From NCBI GenBank assembly GCA_017551515.1, contig JAFZLK010000047.1, positions 62,001 to 126,000 on the forward strand: a stretch of 64,000 nucleotides of DNA, given 5' to 3'. This stretch comes from Bacteroidales bacterium. Its GTDB lineage: Bacteria > Bacteroidota > Bacteroidia > Bacteroidales > ML635J-15. Numbering within the stretch: the stretch's first letter is position 1; the number at the start of each line of letters is the position of its first letter. A model generated the notes under the pieces. That model was not told the DNA's origin, did no database searches, and was given only the letters and a program-made list of their open reading frames with translations. The position numbers and the translations under genes were made by a program. Shown in pieces: positions 1 through 11,092 of the stretch.

Positions 1-1751
1 CTTCAGCTTCGTTTGGAAACGAACTGTTGACATTCCCCGATTATCCAGCCGAAATCCGCGCCCCTCAGGGAACGGTTGCTGGTGTTTCAGGTTTTCAGGT
101 TCATATCGGAAACAAGGAAGTGCAAACCCCTGGCGATTTGGCTGATGTGCTGATTGCTATGAATCCTGCCGCCTTGAAAACCAATATGAAATGGGTGAAA
201 TCTGGTGCTACAATTATAATTGACATAGACAATTTCGATAACAAGCACTATAAGAAGGCTGGTTATGTTGAAGATCCGCTTGGTGACGGTTCGCTTGACG
301 GTTATGCACTGATAAAGGCTCCTATAACTTCTTTGTCAAGGTCAACCGTTAACGCCCTCAATTTGGGAATTGATGTTAAGACAGCCGACAAGACTCGTAA
401 CCAGTTCGTTATGGGTATTCTTATGTGGTTGTTCGACAGGGACTTGAAACAAGGTGAAGAATTTATTGCACAGAAGTTTGCAAAGAAGCCAAACTTGATT
501 CAGCCGAATCAGGCTGTTCTTCGTGCTGGTTACAGCTACGCTGAAACTGTTGAGGCTATCGCAACGCAGTTCCATGTAAATCCTGTAAAGGGCAAGAAGG
601 GTACTTTCAGACAGATAACAGGAAATCAGGCTACTGCTTGGGGTTTGATGGCTGGTGCTGAAAAGGCTGGCTTGAAACTCTTCCTCGGTTCGTATCCTAT
701 TACTCCTGCATCGGAGATTTTGCACGAGTTGAGCAAACATAAACATTTGGGTGTCAAGACTTTCCAGGCAGAAGACGAAATCGCGGGTATTTGTACTGCA
801 ATAGGTGCAAGTTTCGGTGGAAATTTAGGTATGACAACGACTTCCGGTCCTGGCTTGTCGCTTAAGACCGAGGCTATGGGCTTGGCTGTCATTACCGAAT
901 TGCCTTTGGTTATCGTTGATGTTCAGCGTGGTGGTCCTTCGACTGGTTTGCCAACCAAGACCGAACAGAGCGACTTGCTTCAGGCAATCCACGGTCGTCA
1001 CGGCGAATCTCCAATGCCGGTAATCGCTGCTTCAACTCCGGGCAACTGCTTCAACTACGCTTACGAAGCTTGCAAGATTGCTGTTGAACACATGACACCA
1101 ATTATCCTTCTTACCGACGGCTATTTGGCAAACGGTACAGAATTGTGGGAAATCCCCAACTACGAAGCTATGCCGAAGATTGTTCCTCCGTTTGTCAAGG
1201 ACAACGATCCCGACTATCAGCCGTACAAGCGTGATGCTGAAAAGCTGAACCGCAGATGGGCATTGCCGGGACAAAAGGGCTTGGAACACAGAATTGGCGG
1301 TCTTGAAAAATCTGACATTTACGGTGAAGTTTCACACGACCCGTACAACCATCAGGTTATGACAGACTACAGGGCTGAGAAGGTAAAACGAATCGCAAAT
1401 TTCATCCCGGAGCAGAAGATTATCGGAAATCAGGACGGTGGCGAACTCCTCGTTATCGGCTGGGGCGGTACTTTCGGTGCTTTGAATATGGCAGTCAAAG
1501 AATTGAGGGAAGAAGGTTATGATGTAAGTCTTGCTCATTTCAACTACATTTTCCCGTTGCCAAAGAATACCGAAGATGTTCTGAAGAAATTCAAGAAGCG
1601 CGTTGTTTGCGAATTGAACCTCGGTCAGTTTGCTGACTACCTGCGTACTCAATATCCGCAGTATCCTTACGAACAGTACAATAAGGTACAGGGATTGCCA
1701 TTCTTTATTGGCGAATTGAAAGATAAATTTAAACAAATGTTAGAAAAATAG
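1..1751 (+). CDS. korA: 2-oxoacid:ferredoxin oxidoreductase, fused gamma-alpha subunit (5' end outside window)
   Basis: This subunit works with KorB to oxidise a 2-oxoacid, probably 2-oxoglutarate, to the acyl-CoA while reducing ferredoxin in the cytoplasm. The reading frame is open from base 3 to the left edge, and the residues before the TTG at 27 continue the family pattern, so the real start lies upstream. The first ~190 visible residues match the gamma (CoA-side) domain. From about residue 200 the alpha, pyrimidine-binding domain follows, with YPITPASEI near residue 222 and GGPSTGLPTKTEQSD after it. The gamma-alpha fusion is the usual Bacteroidota arrangement. It ends in TAG, 5 nt before korB, so the two are co-transcribed. 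Substrate preference is inferred from family resemblance; pyruvate or another 2-oxoacid cannot be excluded. Confidence 0.93.
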   Translation, partial: SASFGNELLTFPDYPAEIRAPQGTVAGVSGFQVHIGNKEVQTPGDLADVLIAMNPAALKTNMKWVKSGATIIIDIDNFDNKHYKKAGYVEDPLGDGSLDGYALIKAPITSLSRSTVNALNLGIDVKTADKTRNQFVMGILMWLFDRDLKQGEEFIAQKFAKKPNLIQPNQAVLRAGYSYAETVEAIATQFHVNPVKGKKGTFRQITGNQATAWGLMAGAEKAGLKLFLGSYPITPASEILHELSKHKHLGVKTFQAEDEIAGICTAIGASFGGNLGMTTTSGPGLSLKTEAMGLAVITELPLVIVDVQRGGPSTGLPTKTEQSDLLQAIHGRHGESPMPVIAASTPGNCFNYAYEACKIAVEHMTPIILLTDGYLANGTELWEIPNYEAMPKIVPPFVKDNDPDYQPYKRDAEKLNRRWALPGQKGLEHRIGGLEKSDIYGEVSHDPYNHQVMTDYRAEKVKRIANFIPEQKIIGNQDGGELLVIGWGGTFGALNMAVKELREEGYDVSLAHFNYIFPLPKNTEDVLKKFKKRVVCELNLGQFADYLRTQYPQYPYEQYNKVQGLPFFIGELKDKFKQMLEK

Positions 1752-1756
1752 TAGTT

Positions 1757-2773
1757 ATGGAAGAAGTACAGAAACTTACAAGAGAAGACTTTCAGACCGA
1801 TAAGCCGGTTAAATGGTGTGCCGGTTGTGGTAGTTATTCAATATTGGCAGCAGTGCAGAACGCTCTTCCCCAGTTAGGAATTCCAAAGGAGAAAATAGTG
1901 TTCGTATCGGGTATTGGCTGCTCGTCACGATTCCCGTACTATATGAAGACTTACGGCTTCCATACTTTGCACGGAAGAGGTGCTGCTATTGCATCTGGAC
2001 TAAAGTCGGCTCGTCCCGACCTCAACGTTTGGCTTGCTACCGGTGACGGCGACTCGATGGCTATTGGTGGAAATCACTTCATTCACTTGATTCGTAGAAA
2101 TATCGACATCAATGTGTTGGTTTTCAATAACAAGATTTACGGCTTGACAAAAGGTCAGTATTCACCGACTACGCCATACGGTTCGATTACAAAGTCGTCA
2201 CCAGATGGTACAATCGAAAATCCTTTCCGTCCGGGCGAACTCGTAATTGGTGCAGAAGGCAATTTCTTCGCAAGGGTTATCGACAAGGAGCCGCGTGGAA
2301 TGGAGAAGGTTATGATTGATGCAGCAAACCACAAGGGAACTTCAATTATCGAAGTGCTTCAGAACTGCGTGATTTTCAACGACCATATTCACGAAAGCAT
2401 TGTCGGTAAGGATGTTCGCGACGATAGGATTATTATGCTTGAACACGGCAAACCAATGATTTTCGGCAAGGAGCGCAACAAAGGTCTTGTCATCGACGGT
2501 CAGGACTTGAAGGTGGTTACAATTGGCGAAAACGGTATTACCGAAAAAGACATTCTTGTTCACGATATGACAACCAAGAATCCTAACATTCACTATATGC
2601 TGGCAAGAATGACCTATCCGACACATCCGTTGGCTATCGGTGTTATCCGTTGCGTTGAGGATGCGACCTACGAAACCGTATTGCAGGCACAGGTTGACAA
2701 TGCAGTTGCAAACACCAAGATCAAGACTGTTGACCAGTTGCTTCACAGCGGTCAGATATTTGAGATAAAATAA
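1757..2773 (+). CDS. korB: 2-oxoacid:ferredoxin oxidoreductase, beta (TPP-binding) subunit
   Basis: The beta subunit carries thiamine pyrophosphate and a 4Fe-4S cluster and completes the KorAB enzyme. The 338-aa length is normal for the family. WCAGCGSYSI near the N terminus and the Cys in SGIGCSSRF are cluster-ligand positions. GDGDSMAIGGNH followed about 30 residues later by NNKIYGLTKGQ is the GDG...N thiamine-pyrophosphate motif. It starts 5 nt after korA stops and ends at a strong hairpin terminator, so korAB is the 3' end of a plus-strand operon. No ferredoxin-like delta subunit gene follows, consistent with the two-subunit type. Confidence 0.94.
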   Translation: MEEVQKLTREDFQTDKPVKWCAGCGSYSILAAVQNALPQLGIPKEKIVFVSGIGCSSRFPYYMKTYGFHTLHGRGAAIASGLKSARPDLNVWLATGDGDSMAIGGNHFIHLIRRNIDINVLVFNNKIYGLTKGQYSPTTPYGSITKSSPDGTIENPFRPGELVIGAEGNFFARVIDKEPRGMEKVMIDAANHKGTSIIEVLQNCVIFNDHIHESIVGKDVRDDRIIMLEHGKPMIFGKERNKGLVIDGQDLKVVTIGENGITEKDILVHDMTTKNPNIHYMLARMTYPTHPLAIGVIRCVEDATYETVLQAQVDNAVANTKIKTVDQLLHSGQIFEIK

Positions 2774-2802
2774 TTTTTTTCATAATAATTGATTTATATT
2801 TT

Positions 2803-2830
2803 CCCCGAGACATTTGTTTCGGGGTTTTTT
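2803..2830 (+). terminator. Rho-independent terminator of korAB
   Basis: CCCCGAGAC (2803-2811) pairs with GTTTCGGGG (2816-2824), nine pairs including one G-T wobble, around an ATTT loop. Six T follow. It lies 30 nt after the korB stop. Confidence 0.9.
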
Positions 2831-2866
2831 ATGCAATTAAGTTATCAATTCCATATTGGCAATACC

Positions 2867-2897
2867 GAAAAAAAAGACACCGACTTTCGCCGATGTC
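2867..2897 (-). terminator. Rho-independent terminator of the DUF349-TonB-pyrG-yidC operon
   Basis: Read on the minus strand, GACATCGGC, a GAAA tetraloop and GTCGGTGTC form a nine-pair stem with two wobbles, followed by a run of eight T. It lies 25 nt beyond the yidC stop and faces the korAB terminator, so the two convergent operons are separated by back-to-back terminators. Confidence 0.85.
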
Positions 2898-2922
2898 TTT
2901 TCCTTACTTACTAAACATATCA

Positions 2923-4863
2923 TTATTTTCTTTTTTTCTTCATTTCTTCCTGTTGTCTTTTCGAGGCTTCTTCAAGACGTTGCAACCATTTAGATTTCTT
3001 CTTTGGCTTGTTTTTGTTGGCTTCCATTTGTGCAAGAAGCTTTTCCTCGTTTACAACAAAACGCTGTATTATCCATGTCTGCAAGATGCTGAAAAGGTTG
3101 GCAAGCAGGTAGTAGTAGCTCAAACCTGACGAATACTTGTTGAACCACAATAACATAAGCACTGGCATCATATACATCATAACCTTCATGCCTGGCATCG
3201 AATTGCTAGGATTCTGACTGCTTGTCATCTTTTGCTGTACAAACATTGAAATTGCCATCAGTAATGCAAATAAACTGACATGATTTCCATAAATCGAAGA
3301 AATTATAGGTATGTTGGTGCTCCATTCCAGTATCGCGTCATACGATGAAAGGTCAGAAGCCCAAAGGAATGACTGCTGACGCAATTCGATTGAAGCAGGG
3401 AAGAAGCGGAACATTGCAATAAGTATCGGGAACTGTAGCAATAGAGGCAGACAACCGCCCATAGGACTTACGCCCGCTTTCTGGTATAGGCTCATCTGTG
3501 CCTGCTGGCGTTCCATTTCCTTGCCTTTCGGGTACTTTGCTGCAATTTCATCAAGCTGTGGTTTAAGTACACGCATCTTGGCTGTTGACATATACGACTT
3601 GTATGTCAACGGGAAAAGGACAATCTTGATTATGATTGTCATAAGCAGGATTATAATGCCGTAATTGGCTATTCCGCGACCAAGCAAATTGAACATTGGA
3701 ATAATAGCGTATTTGTTTACCCAGCCAAAAATACCCCAACCAAGCGGAATGACATTTTCCATTGCCATGTCGTAGTCCTTGAGCAACGAATATTTGTTTG
3801 GTCCAAAATAAAAGCTAAATTCCTTTGAAACTTTTTGCTCGTCGGGAATGTCGAGGAAAGCGTCAGACTTGAATGTTTTCAACGTTCTTGGATGTTCTTT
3901 TTCGTCAAGTTTTACCAACGAAATCTTCGGGTCGCCCAAAGCATTATCCTTGGAAATCAGAATAGAGGAGAAGAACTGTTGCTTGTAAGCAATCCATTGT
4001 GCGCTACCTTTGGTCTCGTAATTGTCGGCATCTTTTACTTCGCTAAGATTTTCAATTTCCTCGTCCGACATGCGCATAAACACTGTCGTGTTGTTCGATT
4101 CCCAGTCGCGGCCTCTTTCAAGAGCTAGCACATCGACATACCACTGCATTTTGGTACTTGTATTATCCTTCATTTCGTCCTTCAGACCGACAATATTCAG
4201 GTTGAAGTCGAGCATGTAGTCGTCAGGATGAATAATGTAGTTGTACTCAATGTATTTGCCTGCATCGGCAGTCAGTCGCATGATGAAATTCAGACTATCT
4301 TCACTGACCTTTATAGTGTCAGAAGGAGTTTTTCCATCTGAAAACATCGGTTCAAAATACATATTGTTGGTTACCAGTGGTTTGCCATTTACTGATAGTA
4401 CAATGCCAAATGTGGAGTTTTCGTCGTTCTCGAACAAAACAAGCGGTTCTTGATTGAAAGTTACATAGTCTTTCAGTTCTACGGAATAAATCTTTCCTCC
4501 TTTGTTCAGAAACTTGATTATCATCTTGTTGTTCTCGACAACCGTATATTTATTCTCTCCAGTTACCGACTTCGCAAAAATTCCATAATCGTTGCGGAGC
4601 TTTGCATTCTTAATTGAATCTAACTGCTCGGGACTCAGAGAGTCTGCCATTTCCGCGGCTTCCTTTTCTGCTTTTTCGGCTTCTTCCTTAAGCAGTTCGG
4701 CAGCTACTTTAGCTTCTTCTTCCTTTACCATTTGCTCATGGGCTATGGAATCCTGTATGCGCTGACGCTCAGCAATTTCCTCCTTGCTAGGACGCGAGAG
4801 GAACATGTAGCCAATCAGCAGTACGCTTATGATTACCAGCCCAATGATTGTGTTTTTATCCAT
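2923..4863 (-). CDS. yidC: Membrane protein insertase YidC
   Basis: YidC inserts and folds inner-membrane proteins, alone or with the Sec translocon. The 646-aa protein has an N-terminal membrane anchor (about residues 6-21), a charged Glu/Lys-rich linker, and the large periplasmic beta domain of Gram-negative YidC (about 90-360). The conserved insertase core follows (about 370-610), with hydrophobic segments around NYGIIILLMTIIIKIVLFPL, GCLPLLLQFPILIAMF and MMYMMPVLMLLWFN. The tail is strongly basic (KKKSKWLQRLEE... ending KKKRK), suited to ribosome contact. It starts 3 nt after pyrG ends and is the last gene of its operon. Confidence 0.96.
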   Translation of the reverse strand: MDKNTIIGLVIISVLLIGYMFLSRPSKEEIAERQRIQDSIAHEQMVKEEEAKVAAELLKEEAEKAEKEAAEMADSLSPEQLDSIKNAKLRNDYGIFAKSVTGENKYTVVENNKMIIKFLNKGGKIYSVELKDYVTFNQEPLVLFENDENSTFGIVLSVNGKPLVTNNMYFEPMFSDGKTPSDTIKVSEDSLNFIMRLTADAGKYIEYNYIIHPDDYMLDFNLNIVGLKDEMKDNTSTKMQWYVDVLALERGRDWESNNTTVFMRMSDEEIENLSEVKDADNYETKGSAQWIAYKQQFFSSILISKDNALGDPKISLVKLDEKEHPRTLKTFKSDAFLDIPDEQKVSKEFSFYFGPNKYSLLKDYDMAMENVIPLGWGIFGWVNKYAIIPMFNLLGRGIANYGIIILLMTIIIKIVLFPLTYKSYMSTAKMRVLKPQLDEIAAKYPKGKEMERQQAQMSLYQKAGVSPMGGCLPLLLQFPILIAMFRFFPASIELRQQSFLWASDLSSYDAILEWSTNIPIISSIYGNHVSLFALLMAISMFVQQKMTSSQNPSNSMPGMKVMMYMMPVLMLLWFNKYSSGLSYYYLLANLFSILQTWIIQRFVVNEEKLLAQMEANKNKPKKKSKWLQRLEEASKRQQEEMKKKRK

Positions 4864-4866
4864 ATA

Positions 4867-6483
<1,617 letters not shown>

Positions 6484-8805
6484 TTAAAATGTAAAGTTCA
6501 ATCCAAAGCTTGGCATAATCGGCAGTTGGTCAACACGATTAAACTCAAGTCTATCAAAATAAAATATGTTTGCTCTGTTATATACATTTGTTACTCCGAG
6601 ATTGATTTCCAACTTTAAGTTGTGTTCGAATGTAAACACTTTATTTATCGTCAAATCAAGACGATGATAATTTGGAAGTCGTCCGGTATTAAGTTCCGAA
6701 TACGCAACGCCAAGTGTACCGTTACTTGTCCAGTATTGCGAATTAATTCCATTTGAGAAATCAACATTTTCGTACAGCGACGATGTCAGCGTGAACGGGA
6801 ATCCGGAACCATAGTTCCATCTTGCACTTGCGTTCCATGAGTGATTCTTTCCAAACCTGTATGTAACTACAAGGTTTACATTGTGACGGCGGTCGTAGTT
6901 CGGCGCATATGTTTCAACACCATCGTTCCTGCGAACCCAGCCAAGCGAATATACCGCCCAGATGTACCATTTTTCGGTGTCGTATTTCAGCAGGAAGTCA
7001 ACGCCGTATGCATATCCAGATTCAACCAGGAAATCTTTCTTCTGGTAGTCGGGGCGGGAGGCGTTTGCCGAGTTGTCGTCGTAAATCTTGTTTCTGTTAA
7101 TTGTTGTTATCTGGTCGAAGTTCTTCAAATAGCCTTCGACATTCAGGTTCAGCGAGTTAACAATGTCCCATTCAAAGCCGAAAATTATATGTTCCGACTT
7201 TTGAAGTTTGGTTTTCAGGATGTCGCCCTTGTAAGTGTCGGGCATGCTTGGCAAGTTTCCGCTGAGGAATCCGTAAAATAGGTTAACCACATCGCGGTCG
7301 CTGTTGGCTGCAACAAGGTTCTGCGAATATAATCCTCCTGCAAGTTTAAGTCTGAACTTTTCTACGACATTGTATTTTATGCCAAGTCGAGGTTCTGGCG
7401 AAACTGAACCCATTGATGCATAGTAATGCAGCCTGAATCCTGGTTCAATGACGACGCTTCCCAAATTCCATTTGTACTTGGCAAAACCAGCCAGTTCGGT
7501 ACTATATTCCACCTGCGACAACTCACGTCCAACTGAATTGAAATAGTCGTAGTTAGTAGCAAAGCCAAGCATTTCAAGTCCCCATGTGAAATCGTTCTTT
7601 CCCATGTGGTAGATGAAGTCCAAGCCGACATTGAAACCGTCAATAGAACTTGAACTTGGGTAATTTTCCAATGCCTGCATCGAAATTGCGTAGTTGGAGT
7701 AGGAGGCGTGTGCCTTAATCATCATCGAGGTGCTTGGCGGCACGACAACGACATTTGCGCCAACGCCATATGTGCGCCAGTGCAAGTCACTTAGTCCCTG
7801 ATAGCTAACGTTGTCGTTGAAGTTGAAACCAAAAACATTGACACGGCTTCCACCTGGTGCTGCCAACGAAAGTTTTCCGTAAATGTCTGTAAAGTTGAAA
7901 GGAAGGCCTTTGCCGTCGTTAATATACCTATAAATATATTTTGACGACTGCTCCAAATACGAAGTCTTGGCTGACACTATGTATGACAAGCTTGTCTTTC
8001 CTTCCTTGAACTTGACAATAGGTCCTTCGAGCATTAGCTTTGCGCCAAAGGTGCTTGCCGAGAATTTCCCACCAAACTTCTTGGCGTTGCCGTCCTTCAT
8101 GGTAATGTCCATAACAGACGACGAGCGGCCTCCGTATTCAGCATTGAATCCGCCTGTGTAAACATCAGCATTCCTGATTATGTCGGAATCGAAAACCGAG
8201 AACAAACCGATGGAGTGGAATGGGTTGTAGATTGTCATTCCGTCGATTAGCACAAGGTTCTGGATGTTGGATCCACCTCTGATATAGAGTTGTCCACCTT
8301 GGTCGCCAGTGAAAGTAACACCAGGGAGAACCTGCAAAAACTGAGCAATGTCGGGTTCTCCGCCAACCGATGGCAACTGCTTTATTTGCGTCGGCGAAAC
8401 CTTTATGATAGAAGCTCTTACCTGAGTTTTTTGTTCTTCGCGTTCAGCCGAAACAACAGTTTCCTGAAGTATTACAGCCGATTTCGACATCATAAAGTTC
8501 TTTGATAGAAGCTGACCTTCCTTTGTGATTGTAAATTCTTCGGTCAGGTCTGTGTATCCCAAGTAGGTAATTGTTATGGTGTGCGTGCCGACAGGAATCT
8601 TAGGAATTGAAAAATATCCGTTGACATCGGTTGACGCTCCTAGTGTTATTTTTTCAGTAGGTATAGACACGTTGGCAAACATGCAGGGTTCTCCGCTTTC
8701 CTTGTCAAGCACGAATCCTTTCAGTGTGCCTGTTTGTGAAAAAAGCAAGGTTGCATTCGCAAGGAATGCAACCAAAATTATGAAAAATGAAAACAACTTA
8801 TTCAT
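6484..8805 (-). CDS. TonB-dependent outer-membrane receptor with carboxypeptidase-regulatory-like domain
   Basis: Predicted outer-membrane beta-barrel for TonB/ExbBD-driven uptake. Residues 1-23 form a signal peptide ending LLFSQ. Residues ~27-105 are a carboxypeptidase-regulatory-like domain (GTLKGFVLDKESGEPCMFANV). The plug follows (LPSVGGEPDIAQFLQVLPGV, then QLYIRGGSNIQNLVLIDG and YGGRSSSVMDI). The rest is the barrel, ending in an aromatic residue (GLNFTF). At 773 aa it is shorter than SusC proteins, and no SusD partner is adjacent, so polysaccharide uptake is not supported; the substrate is unknown. Its start overlaps the end of the DUF349 gene by 8 nt, which shows translational coupling within the operon. 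Confidence 0.9.
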   Translation of the reverse strand: MNKLFSFFIILVAFLANATLLFSQTGTLKGFVLDKESGEPCMFANVSIPTEKITLGASTDVNGYFSIPKIPVGTHTITITYLGYTDLTEEFTITKEGQLLSKNFMMSKSAVILQETVVSAEREEQKTQVRASIIKVSPTQIKQLPSVGGEPDIAQFLQVLPGVTFTGDQGGQLYIRGGSNIQNLVLIDGMTIYNPFHSIGLFSVFDSDIIRNADVYTGGFNAEYGGRSSSVMDITMKDGNAKKFGGKFSASTFGAKLMLEGPIVKFKEGKTSLSYIVSAKTSYLEQSSKYIYRYINDGKGLPFNFTDIYGKLSLAAPGGSRVNVFGFNFNDNVSYQGLSDLHWRTYGVGANVVVVPPSTSMMIKAHASYSNYAISMQALENYPSSSSIDGFNVGLDFIYHMGKNDFTWGLEMLGFATNYDYFNSVGRELSQVEYSTELAGFAKYKWNLGSVVIEPGFRLHYYASMGSVSPEPRLGIKYNVVEKFRLKLAGGLYSQNLVAANSDRDVVNLFYGFLSGNLPSMPDTYKGDILKTKLQKSEHIIFGFEWDIVNSLNLNVEGYLKNFDQITTINRNKIYDDNSANASRPDYQKKDFLVESGYAYGVDFLLKYDTEKWYIWAVYSLGWVRRNDGVETYAPNYDRRHNVNLVVTYRFGKNHSWNASARWNYGSGFPFTLTSSLYENVDFSNGINSQYWTSNGTLGVAYSELNTGRLPNYHRLDLTINKVFTFEHNLKLEINLGVTNVYNRANIFYFDRLEFNRVDQLPIMPSFGLNFTF

Positions 8806-10762
8806 TGTCTGTGCCTTTAAGTTCCCTCTCTGCTATATCAATTGCCTTTTTCTTTTCCTTCAATACTGAAATTTCGTTTTTAATTTTCTGTATCTTCTTG
8901 TTAAATTCCTGAACAATTGAATCGGAACCGCTAGAGAAGAAGCCAAGATTATTTTCAATCTGAGCAATCTCGACTGTCAAATCCTGAATCTTGTGTACTA
9001 TCGCTGCTCTTTCCTTCTGCAAAGCAGTAGTTTCGCCGGCTTCCTTCATCATTTCAACCTGAGATGTAAAGGTAGAAATTTCAATGTCGTTGCGGTTAAG
9101 ATTTATTGTTGCAAAAATCTTGTTTATCGCTTCCTTGAATTCATTATACAGACGGTCTTTTTCCGATGTGGCAACATAGCCTATTTCGTTCCAGCGAGTT
9201 CTGAACTCTTTGATTTTCTCGATGTTCTGTGTTTGGTCTTCAACAGGAGTGTATGCCTTTACTTCAGAAATCAGGTTTTCCTTCTTTTCAAGATTCATCT
9301 GATGTTCAGCCTCGATATTTGAATAGAACTGGCTCTTTGCATCGAAGAACTTATTGCAAGCAGCGCGGAAACGGCCCCATATCTGGTCGGAATGTTTCTT
9401 TGGCGCCGGACCGATTTCTTTCCATTTCTTCTGCAAGTCGTAGAACATTTCGGTAGTCTTCTTCCAGTCGGTGCTGTCCTGCAACGATTCGGCAGTAACG
9501 CAAAGTTCGGTTTTCTTGCGCAGGTTTTCTTCCAAGTCGCTGTTCATCCTGTCGAAGAACTCTTTCTTCTTGTCGAAGAACTTATTGCACGATGCTCTGA
9601 ATCTTTCGTAAATTTCATTGTTTACTGCGGTTGGAACCATGCCGATCGTTTTCCACAATGCCTGTAGTTCAAGCACTTTCTGTCCGGCAACAAGCCAGTC
9701 CTTGCCGTTTGTAGGCAATACGTCGTCGGCAACCATTGCTTCTATTCTTTCGCACAAAAGCACTTTTTGCTCGTAGTTCTGTTCGCGTTCGGCCTTCTGC
9801 TTCTCGTTGTGTTCGTGGAAGTTGTTGTAAATCTTAGTACGAACTTCGTTGAATCTGTCCCATATTTCTTCGCGTTTGTCGTTCTGGACAGGGCCAACTT
9901 CCTTCCATTCGTTGAACAGTTCTATTGATTTGCGGTAAGCTGTCAGCACATTGGGTTCAAGCAGAAGTTCTTCCATTCTTTCGCAAAGCGCGATTTTCTG
10001 TTCAAGGTTCTTCTTATAGTCAAGTTCGCGAAGTTCCCTATTAATTTTCAATAAGTTGTAGTAGTTGGAGACATGCATCTGGTAGTTTTCCCAGAGTTCC
10101 TTGTGCTTGTCGGCAGGAACCTGTCCGATTTCCATCCATTCCTTCTGCAATGCCTTGAAATCGTTGTATGACTGCGAAACCGATTCGCTGTTACCCAACT
10201 GTTTGATTTTCTCTATAATGGCGAGTTTCTGCTCGTAATTTTTTTCTTTTATTTCTTCCTGACGACGCAGACGCTCAGCACGTTGCTTATGATAGTCGTC
10301 TATTAGTTCCTTAAAATAATCCTCTGTAGGATCTTTTGGCATTTCTATTTCAACGCCTTCGCCCGCTTTTTCCTTAAGTTCCTTCTTGATGGCTTCACGC
10401 TCTTCGCGCTGTCTGTCGTAATACAGCTTGCGCAGAATGTCAATTTCCTTCTTGCAGTCATCCTTTTCAGAATCATGCACATAGTAGCGGATCTTCTCAA
10501 GAATTTCCTCTTTGTTCAGCGAAGCGAAATCTTCTTCAGTAACTTCTTTTTCTTCTGGCTCAACCTGCTCAGGAATTACAGGTTCAACAACTTCGGAGAT
10601 TTCCTGTGCTCGTTCTTCCGGCATTGTGACGGTGTTGTCAATTGCTACAGTTTCCGCAGTGCTTTCCACGGTAGGCTGTGCGTTTTGTTCTACTTCGGAA
10701 ACAACTTGTGTTTCTGTGTTTTCGTTCTCAATAGAGTTCTCGGTGTTTAATAATTCGTCCAT
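8798..10762 (-). CDS. DUF349-repeat protein, coiled-coil, highly charged
   Basis: The 654-aa protein has an acidic, low-complexity N terminus (about 1-110, many Glu and Val). At least five helical DUF349 repeats of ~75 residues follow, each centred on a W-x-E-I/V-G-x-V/A-P pattern: WMEIGQVP, WKEVGPVQ, WKTIGMVP, WKEIGPAP, WNEIGYVA. The tail is a Lys/Glu coiled coil. No signal peptide or membrane segment is visible, so it should be cytoplasmic. DUF349 proteins are common in Bacteroidota and their function is not established; I do not assign one. It is the first gene of the operon, after an unusually long leader. Confidence 0.88.
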   Translation of the reverse strand: MDELLNTENSIENENTETQVVSEVEQNAQPTVESTAETVAIDNTVTMPEERAQEISEVVEPVIPEQVEPEEKEVTEEDFASLNKEEILEKIRYYVHDSEKDDCKKEIDILRKLYYDRQREEREAIKKELKEKAGEGVEIEMPKDPTEDYFKELIDDYHKQRAERLRRQEEIKEKNYEQKLAIIEKIKQLGNSESVSQSYNDFKALQKEWMEIGQVPADKHKELWENYQMHVSNYYNLLKINRELRELDYKKNLEQKIALCERMEELLLEPNVLTAYRKSIELFNEWKEVGPVQNDKREEIWDRFNEVRTKIYNNFHEHNEKQKAEREQNYEQKVLLCERIEAMVADDVLPTNGKDWLVAGQKVLELQALWKTIGMVPTAVNNEIYERFRASCNKFFDKKKEFFDRMNSDLEENLRKKTELCVTAESLQDSTDWKKTTEMFYDLQKKWKEIGPAPKKHSDQIWGRFRAACNKFFDAKSQFYSNIEAEHQMNLEKKENLISEVKAYTPVEDQTQNIEKIKEFRTRWNEIGYVATSEKDRLYNEFKEAINKIFATINLNRNDIEISTFTSQVEMMKEAGETTALQKERAAIVHKIQDLTVEIAQIENNLGFFSSGSDSIVQEFNKKIQKIKNEISVLKEKKKAIDIAERELKGTDNE

Positions 10763-10962
10763 AAATAAGAATAATTAAGTGTGTATTAATTTATTGTTGT
10801 CAACCGCAAAATACGGCTGAAGAGATATAATTTCAACATTGTGATGCTTGAAGGGCAGGGTGGAAACAAACCATCCTGTACTGCGTTGATTGACAACAGC
10901 TTTTGTCCTGTCATGCATTCCTTTTGAGAGCATTTCCTTATTTAAAACTCAAATCCAATTTT
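10763..10962 (-). promoter_or_regulatory. Long, potentially structured 5' leader of the DUF349 operon
   Basis: The predicted transcript start near 10962 leaves about 200 nt before the DUF349 ATG. On the minus strand GTTGTCAA (10890-10897) can pair with TTGACAAC (10796-10803), closing a ~100-nt domain. Inside it CAGGATGG and CCACCCTG can pair at seven of eight positions around a TTTGTTT loop. I recognise no riboswitch class here. The pairing is visible in the sequence; a regulatory role is inference. Confidence 0.35.
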
Positions 10963-10968
10963 AAGTTG

Positions 10969-10999
10969 CGAAGGTAACTAATATTGTGATACCTGCAAA
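10969..10999 (-). promoter_or_regulatory. Promoter of the DUF349-TonB-pyrG-yidC operon
   Basis: On the minus strand TTTG (10996-10999) lies exactly 19 nt before TACCTTCG (10969-10976), which matches the Bacteroidota -7 element TAnnTTTG at five of six fixed positions. It is divergent from the DUF721 promoter about 45 bp away. Confidence 0.6.
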
Positions 11000-11040
11000 G
11001 AAATATTCGTCTTTTAATTTCATTGGAAACATTTTTTTGT

Positions 11041-11071
11041 TTTGGTGGAAATGCAATATGTTGTATCTTTG
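11041..11071 (+). promoter_or_regulatory. Promoter of the DUF721-hutI run
   Basis: TTTG (11041-11044), 19 nt, then TATCTTTG (11064-11071): an exact match to the Bacteroidota -33/-7 pattern. The expected start near 11078 leaves a leader of about 15 nt before the ATG at 11093. Confidence 0.8.
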
Positions 11072-11092
11072 CGGTTCTTAAAGAAATGTTAA

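Noticed and set aside
6484..8805. TonB receptor as part of a polysaccharide utilisation locus
   Set aside because: No SusD, glycoside hydrolase or dedicated regulator is nearby, and it is embedded in an operon with pyrG and yidC.
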